Of a stretch of DNA of 64,000 nucleotides, positions 1 to 9,189 are shown piece after piece. A program made the translations under genes and the position numbers. Every line of letters begins with the position of its first letter. Positions within the stretch are counted from its first letter, which is position 1. The notes under the pieces are model-generated. The model was not told the DNA's origin. It did no database searches and worked only from the letters and a program-made list of their open reading frames with translations. The stretch is from Synchiropus splendidus (taxonomy: Eukaryota > Chordata > Actinopteri > Syngnathiformes > Callionymidae), in assembly GCF_027744825.2 (NCBI RefSeq), contig NC_071347.1:20842001-20906000 (forward strand). Reading direction: 5' to 3'.

Positions 1-1616
1 ATGAGAAATGATTTCTGTTTTCTGTGGATGTGGTACCGACACACAACAAAAAGTGAGCCCCAAGCCTTTGTCTGGGTGACGCTGTATTTAGTAGCGTTTG
101 CAAAACAAAAGGTTATTACTTAGTTACTACTGCATTTAGTGTTATGATTGTCTTATTGCAGCTCACCATATTGAGTCAGGTTTTCACTCCTCATGAAACT
201 AGAGGCTTAAATGTACGAACATGGACTGGTTTCTGCCTGACATTTTGGGTAGAACTCAGGTGACTGATCACCGAATACCTTAATTTGTCGACCATGTATT
301 GTGTTATGTTTTTTTTTAACTTTACATTTGACTTTTGAAGGCTCAAAATGTGGTGTGAAAGATATTTTTGCTCCTCACTTTTATCTTTGATGTGTGAATT
401 GTTGCCATGCTTTTTGATGTGTCGGGTCTCGATGGTCCCAGAGTCTCAGCCGTTTCTCCTCGAACTGGGGATCAGGCTAAACTGAGCACACGTGGAAGTA
501 AGAGCAACGAAAGTCACGACCCGTTGGCGACTAGTCGTTGCAACCTTAGATCAAAAACCTCCATCAGGTCACCACTGCAGGATTCCTGCTCACCTCGCCG
601 CCATCTTGTTTTCTGAACCACAGCAAGGTGCAGGTCACGTCACCAAAAGTAGCGAAGTTAAACTGAAATTAAAAGATGGTGGTGCGAGGCAAAATAATGT
701 GATGGCCTTGCATAAGGTCACAGGGTCTCTGGAGCATCCAAAAAAAGCTATTTTTGCTGTTCAAAAGAGCGGAGCAGGGAGCGAAGGGTCAAGATTGGAT
801 CTCAGATCCTGAGCGAGGGAGATCTCGGATCTCTGAACTGTGGCCCGGATCAGTTCACGTGTGAGGGGTACGGGTCCAGGACTGTCTGACGTGACTGTAA
901 ACTAGTAAACAGGTGCTCAGAGAGGAAGAGACACCTGACTGTGGCGGGTCAGCAGTGGGTTCCTCAGGATGCTGATGGAGGTCTGTGGTGGTTTGAGGAC
1001 CACAGAAGGGTCAGATGTGCAGGGATCGAAGCACTTGGCAGAAGCATTAGTTCCCACTAACGTTTAGGGAAACGACTGCCTTGCATTGTTGTTCTGGTCA
1101 CTGGCGACATTTGAATCATTGCGAGACTCGTGAAGGGCGAACAGCAGCGCTTCCATTAAACGCCCTGTTATTGGGAAAACAACACTGTCCGACAATGGAA
1201 ACACTCCCCGGTCCATGACGCCACTGACAGCTCGCCTCGTTATTCACGGCTATCAATGCATTTCAGTAACACAACCCAGCATCAGAATCGCAGGGATCGA
1301 TTTATGGACATTACACGTCGCTGCGAGTCTGACATCAGCCCAGTTTCGATCACACGCGCTGTTGTGTCTATTGTTCGAGCCACAGTCGCATTGAGTCCCA
1401 CAGTGCTGCGACAGCGGAGGCGGCTGTGACGGAGCCTGTTGGCTGAAGTCACCGTCCGCCTCGACAACAATGTGCCGTGCAAGAGCTGTCACAGGCGGCG
1501 GAGGGCGGCAGGATGCAGGCGGCGCGGCTAGCATCCCAGCTAACATGTCAACGCGTCACGTCGCCTCCGGGGCTGCGCACCGAGTGCAGACGGGGGCCGC
1601 CGAACACGCGCGTTAC
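1..1616 (-). other. appl2: appl2 intron 1 (partial)
   Basis: This is the part of appl2 intron 1 inside the window, read on the minus strand. It starts at the GTAACG donor just below position 1617 and runs off the left edge. I looked for the family's next conserved segment (the one starting TRSLLSVFEE in vertebrate APPL2) on the minus strand and did not find it, so intron 1 is at least 1.6 kb. The open frames within it (for example 492-812 plus and 1253-1546 minus) have no recognisable product. Confidence 0.7.
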
Positions 1617-1673
1617 CTGCGGACTGTCCTGCAGAGCCTCCTCCAGGAGCAGTTTGTGGTGAACAGCCGGCAT
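1617..1673 (-). CDS. appl2: appl2 first coding exon (partial gene)
   Basis: This exon encodes the N-terminus of APPL2, an endosomal adaptor with BAR, PH and PTB domains. The family binds RAB5 and links receptors such as adiponectin and insulin receptors to signalling. What is visible: on the minus strand an ATG (A at 1673) opens 19 codons, MPAVHHKLLLEEALQDSPQ, followed directly by a strong splice donor (CAG/GTAACG). The vertebrate APPL2 N-terminus is almost identical (MPAV, then KLLLEEALQDSPQ), and its exon 1 ends at the same Gln. The extra His pair is a small local difference. The segment corresponds to the first helix leading into the BAR domain. APPL2 is normally about 660 residues, so only about 3 percent is in the window and the remaining exons lie to the left. 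APPL1 is less likely, because its N-terminus reads differently (MPGIDKLPIEETLEDSPQ-like). Confidence 0.93.
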
Positions 1674-1732
1674 CTTGATGGCGCTGGAGACGAAGGAGGC
1701 GAGGGCTCGAATTATGTCGTGGAGGAACTCCG

Positions 1733-1753
1733 TTTCCCAGGGTGCCGTGCGCG
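1733..1753 (+). promoter_or_regulatory. ZNF143/Staf-like binding site
   Basis: The stretch TTTCCCAGGGTGCCGTGCGC fits the long Staf/ZNF143 consensus (TTCCCA, then a TGC core, then YTGCG). It sits about 60-80 bp upstream of the appl2 ATG inside a CpG island, the usual place for this motif in vertebrate promoters. The core reads GGGTGC rather than GCATGC, so affinity is uncertain. Confidence 0.45.
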
Positions 1754-1756
1754 ACT

Positions 1757-1767
1757 GGGGGCGGGGC
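1757..1767 (+). promoter_or_regulatory. GC box (Sp/KLF site)
   Basis: GGGGGCGGGGC is a canonical Sp1/KLF GC box next to the Staf-like element in the appl2 promoter. It probably supports TATA-less initiation on the minus strand. Confidence 0.5.
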
Positions 1768-1790
1768 GCCAGCCTCCGGGATTCTTCCTA

Positions 1791-2730
1791 TTATTATTTA
1801 ATGTATTTATTTTGACGTGTTTAGTTACAGTATTACTACGTGTAAGTATTGGTGGAACAATGATGGTAATGATCAAGGGGCGATTTTAATTTTAATGCCA
1901 CTGATATTTGCTCAAAACGGCAGGAGTTATGTCAGAAATATATTAGTATTTGTTGTGGAAAAGGATCGGTTTGTTCGTCGTTGGTTAATGTTCTGTAACT
2001 TTTTGCGACTATAAAATAATAAAAGCTTAGTTATGGTGTTCGTGAACACTGACCTCTTGTGGCTGCGTTGGAATCACAGCAACTGAAACTATTATTTACT
2101 TTAGTTGTGTAATATTTCAGCGTGCTAGTGTTTGTTTAAATGGATTGTGTGAAATACGCAGCATATGGGTGTGAAAAAAGTTGAATTCGTGTTTGATTTT
2201 GCCTCTGTTTTGCAGAAGATCCAGCAGCGTTTCCATCGCGCTTTATTGACCAGTCGTTTTACAAACCTTTTTATACATCAAACAGCTTCAAAACATTTTA
2301 ACGCTTCACTCGCTGCATCTAAGAATGGAAGTGACGTGTTCGCCCGTCTTTTCATTGAATCCTTTGCTGTTTGTATTTGTGTTCATTGCTGATCTTGTTG
2401 TGAATAGTTTCTCAAAATGGCGTCGTCTCTGTGTAGTAATGTCACTGGAATAGCACCGCAGTGTGAGCAAACTTATTTCCATTAATATTTTCGTATATTA
2501 TTGGGATATTAACGGTGAGCTGCAACAGTTGAGTTCAGCTGGTGACTGTAAATGGAATAACTTAACTCATCAGTCGTCGGAGGAAATGGCCGCTAGCCGC
2601 GCCTAAAGAAAATCTGAGAGGCCAAGAAAATAATGTAGCGATGGGGCTAATAGGTAGAACCCAACCTAACGTTCAGCTCTGAACTGTTACCTCCGTTACC
2701 TGGATGTAACCTTGATGTTGAAACCAGGAT
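1791..2730. other. Intergenic AT-rich spacer, no gene seen
   Basis: This lies between the appl2 promoter and the first Tigger-like element. It is AT-rich with many stops in all frames. I see no splice-bounded exon and no recognisable peptide. Confidence 0.6.
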
Positions 2731-3409
2731 TTGGTCCCGGAATTCCAACAAATTGGAGTTTGAACAAAGGTTTTCGAGATTTTTTTGCTTCTGATTTCGA
2801 ACAAAAATCCAGAACTCGAACGCCCACGAAAAAAGCCAGAAAACATAACGTGCGCGGACCGATCAGCTGACCCACGACGTGCTCTGTTATTGTGTATAAC
2901 GCAGCCTCTGTATGCAGACGTGTCCCGTTAGCTCCATTTACTGACTGTTTCTTCTTCATATTGAGGTGTAAAACCTTTCCTGTCTCCACACTGGACCGTG
3001 GTAGAGGGTCACAGGGGAGGTGCTGGAGCGCTCACTCCAGGGTTTGATGTCCTGTTGTGGGCTGGAGCTGGGACAGGGATGAGGCCAGTCTGGGACAGAG
3101 CGTGACTTGGTTTATGACTTTGTCACAGCCAAACTGACAGAAGCGCACATTCAGAGCTGGACACGCACCGGGCACCTCTTCACTTCTGGAGAGACGTCAC
3201 TCACTCGGCAACCCCTCCCACATGCAGCGGCCACACACATAGAGGAACAGCCACCTGCAGCAGACACTCTACATTCACTCCTACAAAAGACTATTTCAAG
3301 GCTTGGAACGCATTATTTCTTTTTCCATTCATTGTAATGGGAAAAATCCGTTCAGATTTAGAACAGCCGTCTGAAAGGGATTGTGGTCAAGAACCCAGGT
3401 TCCACTGTA
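2731..3409 (+). mobile_element. Tigger-like non-autonomous DNA transposon, copy 1 (left end decayed)
   Basis: This interval is homologous along its length to 60631-61338. Shared landmarks, in order: the GAATTC-AACAAAT left part; a middle block with GCAGACGTGTCCCGTTAGCTC; GGCTGGAGCTGGGACAGGGA; and a right part ending in the terminal inverted repeat (GGTTCCACTG followed by TA). The left terminal repeat is not recognisable here, so this copy is truncated or diverged at that end. It encodes no transposase: the 97-residue minus-strand frame at 2696-2989 is repeat sequence also present at 60624-60902. It sits in the appl2-c12orf75 intergenic region. Confidence 0.75.
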
Positions 3410-5059
3410 TATGAACACGATGGGGTCTGTACTCAACTGTGGCCCACCTGCCTGACAGTTACCTGTTGAACTGGGTCTTCTGTTGCTACTCTTCCCTCTC
3501 AAACTTACAAGATGGGCCATGATTTCTGACACGTGTCACGGTGTCGTCCTCTCCTCATTCTTCTTCCGACCTTGAATCTGGAAACATGCTCCCAGGTTGA
3601 GAAACGACGCACTCATGGGCAGCCGACTCCGCCCCGAGGCCAACGACTCCGCCGTCACAGCAGCACTTGCCGACCTGCGTCTTTGTTTGTCAGGAAGCAC
3701 AGCTGCTCATGGACCTCCGTGCCACTCGGTCAGTTGGTGATAATGAATTCATGACTTCCTGGAGGAGAGGCTTCTCACTGGGAACAAGTTTCCTGCAGAA
3801 AAACGCCTCTGATTCGCGGAAGAAGAGGAAGAAGCAAGATGATTTGGATGAAATCTTTTCAAGCTGGAGTGTGAAGAAGGCGCTCAAAGCAAAGTCTGCG
3901 TCGGCGAAAAGTTGTTTTCATTTCAAATTCATGGCATCTTCTGTTCACTCTGAGACGACTCCTCCTTCAGTTGGGTCTCCGTACGACTGTCTCGTGGAGA
4001 GTGAGAAAACCCCTTCAGTGGGTCCTCGCTGAAGTCATGACCTTCTGGCTGAAGGCCACTCTAGGTCACAAAACAAGGTCAACCCCTTTGGCGATGAATT
4101 TCTCAGAACCACAAAACACACGTGGACCCTCAGGATTCGCTTCATAGAGCGGAGGTTTATCTTCCTGTTAACAGCGCCAACACACCCGCTCAGAGCTGAA
4201 ACTCCTCCCCCAGTGGGGTGCCACGGCGGCTCCTAACATGGCGAGGTCTCACCGGCCTGCACTCCGCTGGCAAGTCCCGGCAGGTAGAGGGTTATCTGCA
4301 CACGCTCCCCTGTGGACCTGGCTCCATTAGTTGTGGCTGAGTCTGATAATTGTGTGAGCTCAGCTATAAAAAGAGCCCTTTCAAATGAGTCAGCAACCAG
4401 GCGAAGCGTCTTGCTGTGCAGAAACAGGACTGGGTCACACAACGATAGGACAGACCGGCCTCATCAACAAAAGCTGGAAAATACACGTGAAGTTTAACCC
4501 TTATTTTGGTGCATGGCTTCAGAGTCTACTGAGGAATATATCGATCTACAGCAGAGAAAAGCAAATTCATCTGTCACAAACCTTCATAAACCACCCTGCT
4601 CTCAGACAGAAAAGGCTGGAAGGTTCCGTCCGGTTGGAGGTGAGATCCATCCCCAGGTGGAGAAGGTGTCCTGAGGTCTTATTCACAAAAGACAGAGCTC
4701 TCAGCTTAATTTACAGTCGATATCTGAAAAAAACGTGAGCCACATTTTGGCCGCAAAAGTGGCTCTTAGCTCCATCGTGACGTTCGAAGATCAATTCTTC
4801 ATCTGTTGGTTGAGTGGCTGCTTGTCAGAGCCCACACTCCAACCGTGGACTAATGTTCTGCTGGAACACTCCCTGATGTGGTGCAGCTCTGGGGTCATGT
4901 TTTCATGTTTTTACAGATCTGAAGTTTGCCATTTCTCGCTCGAATAACAACCCTTTCTTCTGTTGCCAAAATGCCCAAGTCACTGTTTACAAACTCTGAA
5001 CAGGTGGCTTTCTCCTCTCACCTGAGGCGGCCACCAGGAGAACGTCTGCTTTCACTGTC
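3410..5059. other. Intergenic, no gene seen
   Basis: This is ordinary-looking intergenic sequence with short open frames that resemble nothing known. The only promoter-like feature is a TATAAAAA at 4365-4372 followed by an AP-1 consensus (TGAGTCA, 4386-4392), listed as a finding. Confidence 0.5.
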
Positions 5060-5285
5060 TAGAGAGTCACAGCTCCGTCATCCAGGAGGGACTCAAAGTA
5101 GAACCACTCCGCATCAGGTTGACCCTGTTGATGTGTCTCACTCTTTTTTTTGAGGAGGAGGCCCCGGGGCGAACCCAAGGAAAAAATTGGTTGTTCACCC
5201 AGAGGGAAGTCTGGAGCACTTTGCTATAGCTGCTGCCCCCTCGACCTGATCTCCGATAAGCAGCAGAAAGCAAGGAATGGACGGA
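5060..5285 (+). mobile_element. Non-LTR retrotransposon 3'-end remnant
   Basis: The segment matches the 3' end of a non-LTR reverse-transcriptase element that is very common in fish genomes. It has, in order, a degraded GTCATCCAGGAGGGACTC block (reverse-transcriptase C-terminus), AGGAGGCCCCGGGGCGAACC, AGGGAAGTCTGGAGC, and GCTGCTGCCCCCTCGACCTG leading to GATAAGCAGCAGAAAG. The reading frame is broken by stops and a T run, so it is a dead fragment. The clade (Rex1- or RTE-like) is inferred from memory and uncertain. Confidence 0.7.
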
Positions 5286-5720
5286 GTAACAAAGGAGCTC
5301 CTTTGTGTCAGAAAAGATTTGTCGTCGCAGGCTCATATCATGTTGGAATCGTGTCCTGATGGATGTGGCCAGAGCGTTCGTTCATTATCAGAGAAGGCTT
5401 GAAATCCCCGTCACTGAAAACTGTGCGAGCATCTCCCATAACCCCGGGTGACTCCAGTCCCGCCAACCTAAGAATGAGTTGCAGTGTTTTCCCCTGGACT
5501 CCGCTCACATGACTGCGCTGGTCAGGACACATGGCAGCGTGACTGGAGTGAGGGGTGGAGCCACAGCTTGTTGCAGTCTCCAGTGGGGAAACCAAGAAGC
5601 TCATCAACGTCTTGTTTTTTCCCCCCACACTCGCTCGCTTTATTGGCAAGATTGTGCTTTATTTTTCACTTATCAAAGGGCTTGCATTACCCCACAGCCC
5701 CGCCTCCTTCCCCCCCCTCG

Positions 5721-5734
5721 GTTGCCCCGGTAAC
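5721..5734 (+). promoter_or_regulatory. RFX X-box (perfect palindrome)
   Basis: GTTGCCCCGGTAAC is a perfect inverted repeat of the RFX half-site (GTTGCC, 2 bp, GGTAAC). It lies about 70 bp upstream of the c12orf75 TATA box, a typical promoter position for RFX factors, which often drive ciliary and neural genes. Confidence 0.65.
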
Positions 5735-5803
5735 CGTGTCAGGGTGGAGGAAAAGAGCAAATCATGTGAGGCTGGAGCATCTTCCTGTGTGCGCGTGTGT
5801 GAA

Positions 5804-5810
5804 TATAAAA
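5804..5810 (+). promoter_or_regulatory. TATA box of c12orf75
   Basis: TATAAAA in the context GAATATAAAAGCCC lies about 210 bp upstream of the c12orf75 start codon. Initiation would be expected about 30 bp downstream, inside or just after the CT tract. Confidence 0.65.
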
Positions 5811-5814
5811 GCCC

Positions 5815-5848
5815 CCTCTCTCTCTCTCTCTCTCTCGCTCTCTCTCCC
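5815..5848 (+). repeat. (CT)n tract at the c12orf75 start site
   Basis: A nearly pure TC dinucleotide run, broken once by a G, fills the interval where transcription from the TATA box should begin. It probably forms the first bases of the mRNA or the initiator itself. Confidence 0.8.
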
Positions 5849-6017
5849 CCTCAGTGCTTTCGCTCCAGTCCTCGCTGCGGATGGGACCTGAACGAGGGCG
5901 CTGAAGGTGGGGAGGGGGGCGGGCGGCACGACCAGGACCGGGAGAATCCCCCTCGCAGCGCTGACCTTCACTGGTGGTGGAGAGCCGCTGGGTGGACGGT
6001 GGCTGCGTCGAGGCGAC
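5835..6017 (+). other. c12orf75: c12orf75 5' UTR (approximate)
   Basis: From the predicted start about 30 bp after the TATA box to the ATG at 6018 the sequence is GC-rich leader. The ATG context is GGCGACATGG, with a purine (A) at -3 and G at +4, a good Kozak match. Confidence 0.5.
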
Positions 6018-6060
6018 ATGGGTTGTGGCAACTCCTCGGCCACCAGCACCTCAGGAGGGG
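6018..6060 (+). CDS. c12orf75: c12orf75 coding exon 1
   Basis: It encodes MGCGNSSATSTSGG plus the first base of the next Gly codon, then the strong donor GTGAGT. It holds the predicted acylation signal. The ATG is the first in the predicted leader with a good Kozak context. Confidence 0.92.
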
Positions 6061-9000
6061 GTGAGTGTGAGAGGATGTGAGCGAACGGGGGAAGTGGCAT
6101 GTCGTGGCGCTGAACGCAGAGTGTGTGTGTCAAGTCTTTTGTCGCATGATTCCGGGAGCTACACTCACACTCCGGTCAGGTCTTTGATCGTCGTCGGTCA
6201 CCTGCCTCACCGCGATGAAAGAGCTGAGCCAGAAGGCACGGCCGTCTAGGAACGGACCTCTCGACCCTGCGACCTCTGGGTGAGGGTGAAGGGAAAGGCG
6301 CTCACTTCCAAACTGATGATCCTGCAACCCTTGAAATACCCTGACCATGACCCCCGTCTCCTCCGTGTCTCCTCCAGTGCTTCACTTCATCGCGTTGAAA
6401 GGCATCTGGTCAGCGTTTGTCATCCTAATGGGTTTGCTCTCGACGGCTGATTCAGTCAGGCTCAGAAAGCCTTTTCTGTCACTCCCCCCTCCTCCAAACA
6501 CCGGTGGCTAATGTCATATGTCAGTCGTGAGCAGCTGGGCAGGGTCTTGATCAGAGCTTAGGTTAGGGATCGACAGGTGCCACGTCTCACAAAAGTCTGT
6601 CGTGGTGAAGAAAGAGCTGAGCCAAAAGACAAACCTGTACTCTCAACTGTGGTCAGGGTGTTCGGGCAGTGACTGCTTCCATTCCATGCTTTCTGACCAG
6701 GGTCACTGGACTCTCTCTGAGAGGGAGAGACGCTCAGGCACCCAGGAGAGACTCAAACCAGCGCCTCCATGTGGAGAGAAGCCATTCACAGTGGCTCAGG
6801 TGGCTGGTCAGGACGTCTCACTGGTGTGGGAGGAGGCCCCGGGGCGCACCAGGACATGACGGAGGGATAGAGATCGGATCTTGGCAGAGGGAAGTCTCAA
6901 GTGTTTTTGTACACCTTAAACCGGACCATGAAAGGAGCGATAATCGCTGGTCGTACAGTCGAGTCCAATAATTCATCCCAAGTTTTGTTCATGATTTTGT
7001 TCATATACATACAGTATTTAAATACGTTTCTGAATGCAGTCGGCTGAGCAACGTTTCTTTGATGTATAACTTAAGTGGAGATTGTTGGTCTTGTTGGAGA
7101 TGTCGTCTATAGTAGCCACCCGTCCTTTGAAATAGGGACTCACCCAGTATTTGAGGTGAAAATGCAGCGCCCCTTTTGCACTAATACTGGAGGCGATTTG
7201 TCCCGTACTGTTCCGTACGGCAGTGAACAGTGGAGGGCGCTGTTGCAAAGCTAACAGCTAGATGATGTGCTAATCCAGAGCCGGATTCTCCGCGCTGCTT
7301 TCCGGGGTTTGATCATGTGACTGGTGTCTGCGCTATGACATGACTGACTCTACATAAATCCATCGACCCTCTGTCGCTCTCATACACTACATTGTGAGCT
7401 TGTATTGTGTGACCTTGACCTCATTTAGACCAGTTCAGTCTAACGTTCAAATGTTGTTGTTGTAGCTGATGATGAATCGTCTCACGAACAATAGCACAGC
7501 AAATGTGTTTGACTGACAGGTGAGAAACAATGGAAACTGAAGAGGAAGTACGGACGATCCTGACCAGCTAAGGTCAAAGGTCATCGCTGCTTCTTTGACA
7601 TTTCCAGAAAAGCCCATCGCCACACCACCGCCATCTTCGCCCCCTCTGCCATGGGCCCGTTGATGCAGTGATGACCTTTGAACTTTGCTAGTCAGGACCA
7701 TCTGTAATGTTCAGTCATCAACAACATTCATTTATCAACGGATTTCAGTTGTTTTTGTTCAAATGTGTGTGAAGTGTATATGATCCAAGTGCTGTGAATA
7801 GCAGCGTGAATGTGTCTCCGCCCACTGGCGCCGTTTCTAGGGATTATATTTGACATTTTACATTTTTATCAGTAAGTAAGATGAAGTGATGGTCATTTTT
7901 TCCACCATTAAACATGAACGGACGGGACTCGCACACATTGCTGCCCCTAGTGGTGGTCTGTGTCTTGGCATGATAAGAATTCTTAAGTAAAAAGTTACTT
8001 TCTCCTCAGTTCCAGTTCCAAATGTAAAAGTCTGGATGTGAACCAGCAACCTTTCGCTTCACCAGGTCTTAGACACGTCCCATTGGTCCCTGGGTTTGTG
8101 TCCTCGTGACCTCATACGTCTCCACACTTCCCACTCTGCTCCCTGTCATTTCACGAGAGCTCTGCGAGTGGTTTTCCGTCATTATGACACCCTCTGAGGG
8201 GCCTTTCCAGGGTGTCCCTCTCTGCTGGGATGGACTCCACCTCATGACCCGTAAACTGAATGAGATGAAGAGAGCCACAGACACGACTGAAGCTGGGTTC
8301 CTCTCTTCTTTCATTTGACAAACAACAGCAAACCTTTGAGACGGAGCAACTCGTGATCATGTCGACTGAAGCGCGGGAATCGCTTCAGCTACGCGCGACT
8401 CTTGTCAGTGGCCTCGCGCCCGGGCGCCCAGATGTGCACGCTCCCATGTGAAAGGGCTTTTGTCGGGGCCCTGAATGGGCCCCTGTGCTGCCTCCACGGA
8501 TGTCAGGGTCCAGCTGAAGACCCACTGTTCCGCTCTCACGTGTGGAGCCGTGGCTTCTGTTGTGGGCGCTGGGTGCCTGACCCCAGAGTCCAGAGGTCAC
8601 CAGCTGGGTCTCCGGTCAGTCAGAGCTGCGTGAGGCCCCCGAGTCAGGTCCAGTCATCATGTGGCCGTGTGATGCTTCGGCAGGAAACTCAGTTTATTTA
8701 TTCAGAGATGAAGAAGTAAACCATTATGGATCACATGGGAGAAATGCTTTTCAAATATAGACCCTCTTTCCTCCCCCCAAAAAGAGGAGACATGGTTTTC
8801 AGAACTCTGAGCAGCCACAATAAATCAGTCGAATTAAATTAAAAAAAAAAACAAAACAGCAACATAATTAATAACATAATGAAAGAGGAAAATACCATGA
8901 GAAAAAAAATCAACCAAGAAAAAACAGGTAAGAAAAATGTGAAAAAAACAAGACCATGCTCTGCTATGCAAAAAATACATTGAATAAAAGATAAATAATA

Positions 9001-9138
9001 AAATACTATATTAAAAAAACAGATTTCTCTGTTAGAGAAAATATTCAGGTTTAAAATAATGTACAAATTGTGATTTTGTCATAAAAAAAAAGTACACAAA
9101 GCGTTTTAATATGTTCTATAAACAAAATAAAAATGAAA

Positions 9139-9189
<51 letters not shown>

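Larger units (their letters stand above)
1674..1790 (-). promoter_or_regulatory. appl2: appl2 5' leader and CpG-rich promoter
   Basis: Upstream of the appl2 ATG on the minus strand the sequence is GC- and CpG-rich and has no TATA box, as expected of a housekeeping promoter. It carries a GC box (1757-1767) and a Staf-like element (1733-1753). CpG density is also high inside exon 1 and the start of intron 1 (about 1440-1770), so the CpG island covers the start site. Beyond 1790 the sequence turns abruptly AT-rich. The exact transcription start cannot be read from sequence. Confidence 0.6.

Noticed and set aside
2696..2989. 97-residue minus-strand frame, similar to the frame at 60624-60902
   Set aside because: The similarity is due to two copies of a non-coding Tigger-like element. 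The reading frame diverges between the copies.
6602..6859. 85-residue frame starting MVKKELSQKTN
   Set aside because: It is a broken fragment of a retrotransposon reverse-transcriptase C-terminus, not a gene.
8025..8060. tRNA-SINE B-box-like sequence on the minus strand (AAGGTTGCTGGTTCACATCC)
   Set aside because: It resembles the promoter of fish V-SINEs, but no A box, tRNA fold or SINE tail is recognisable around it, so it is too short to call.
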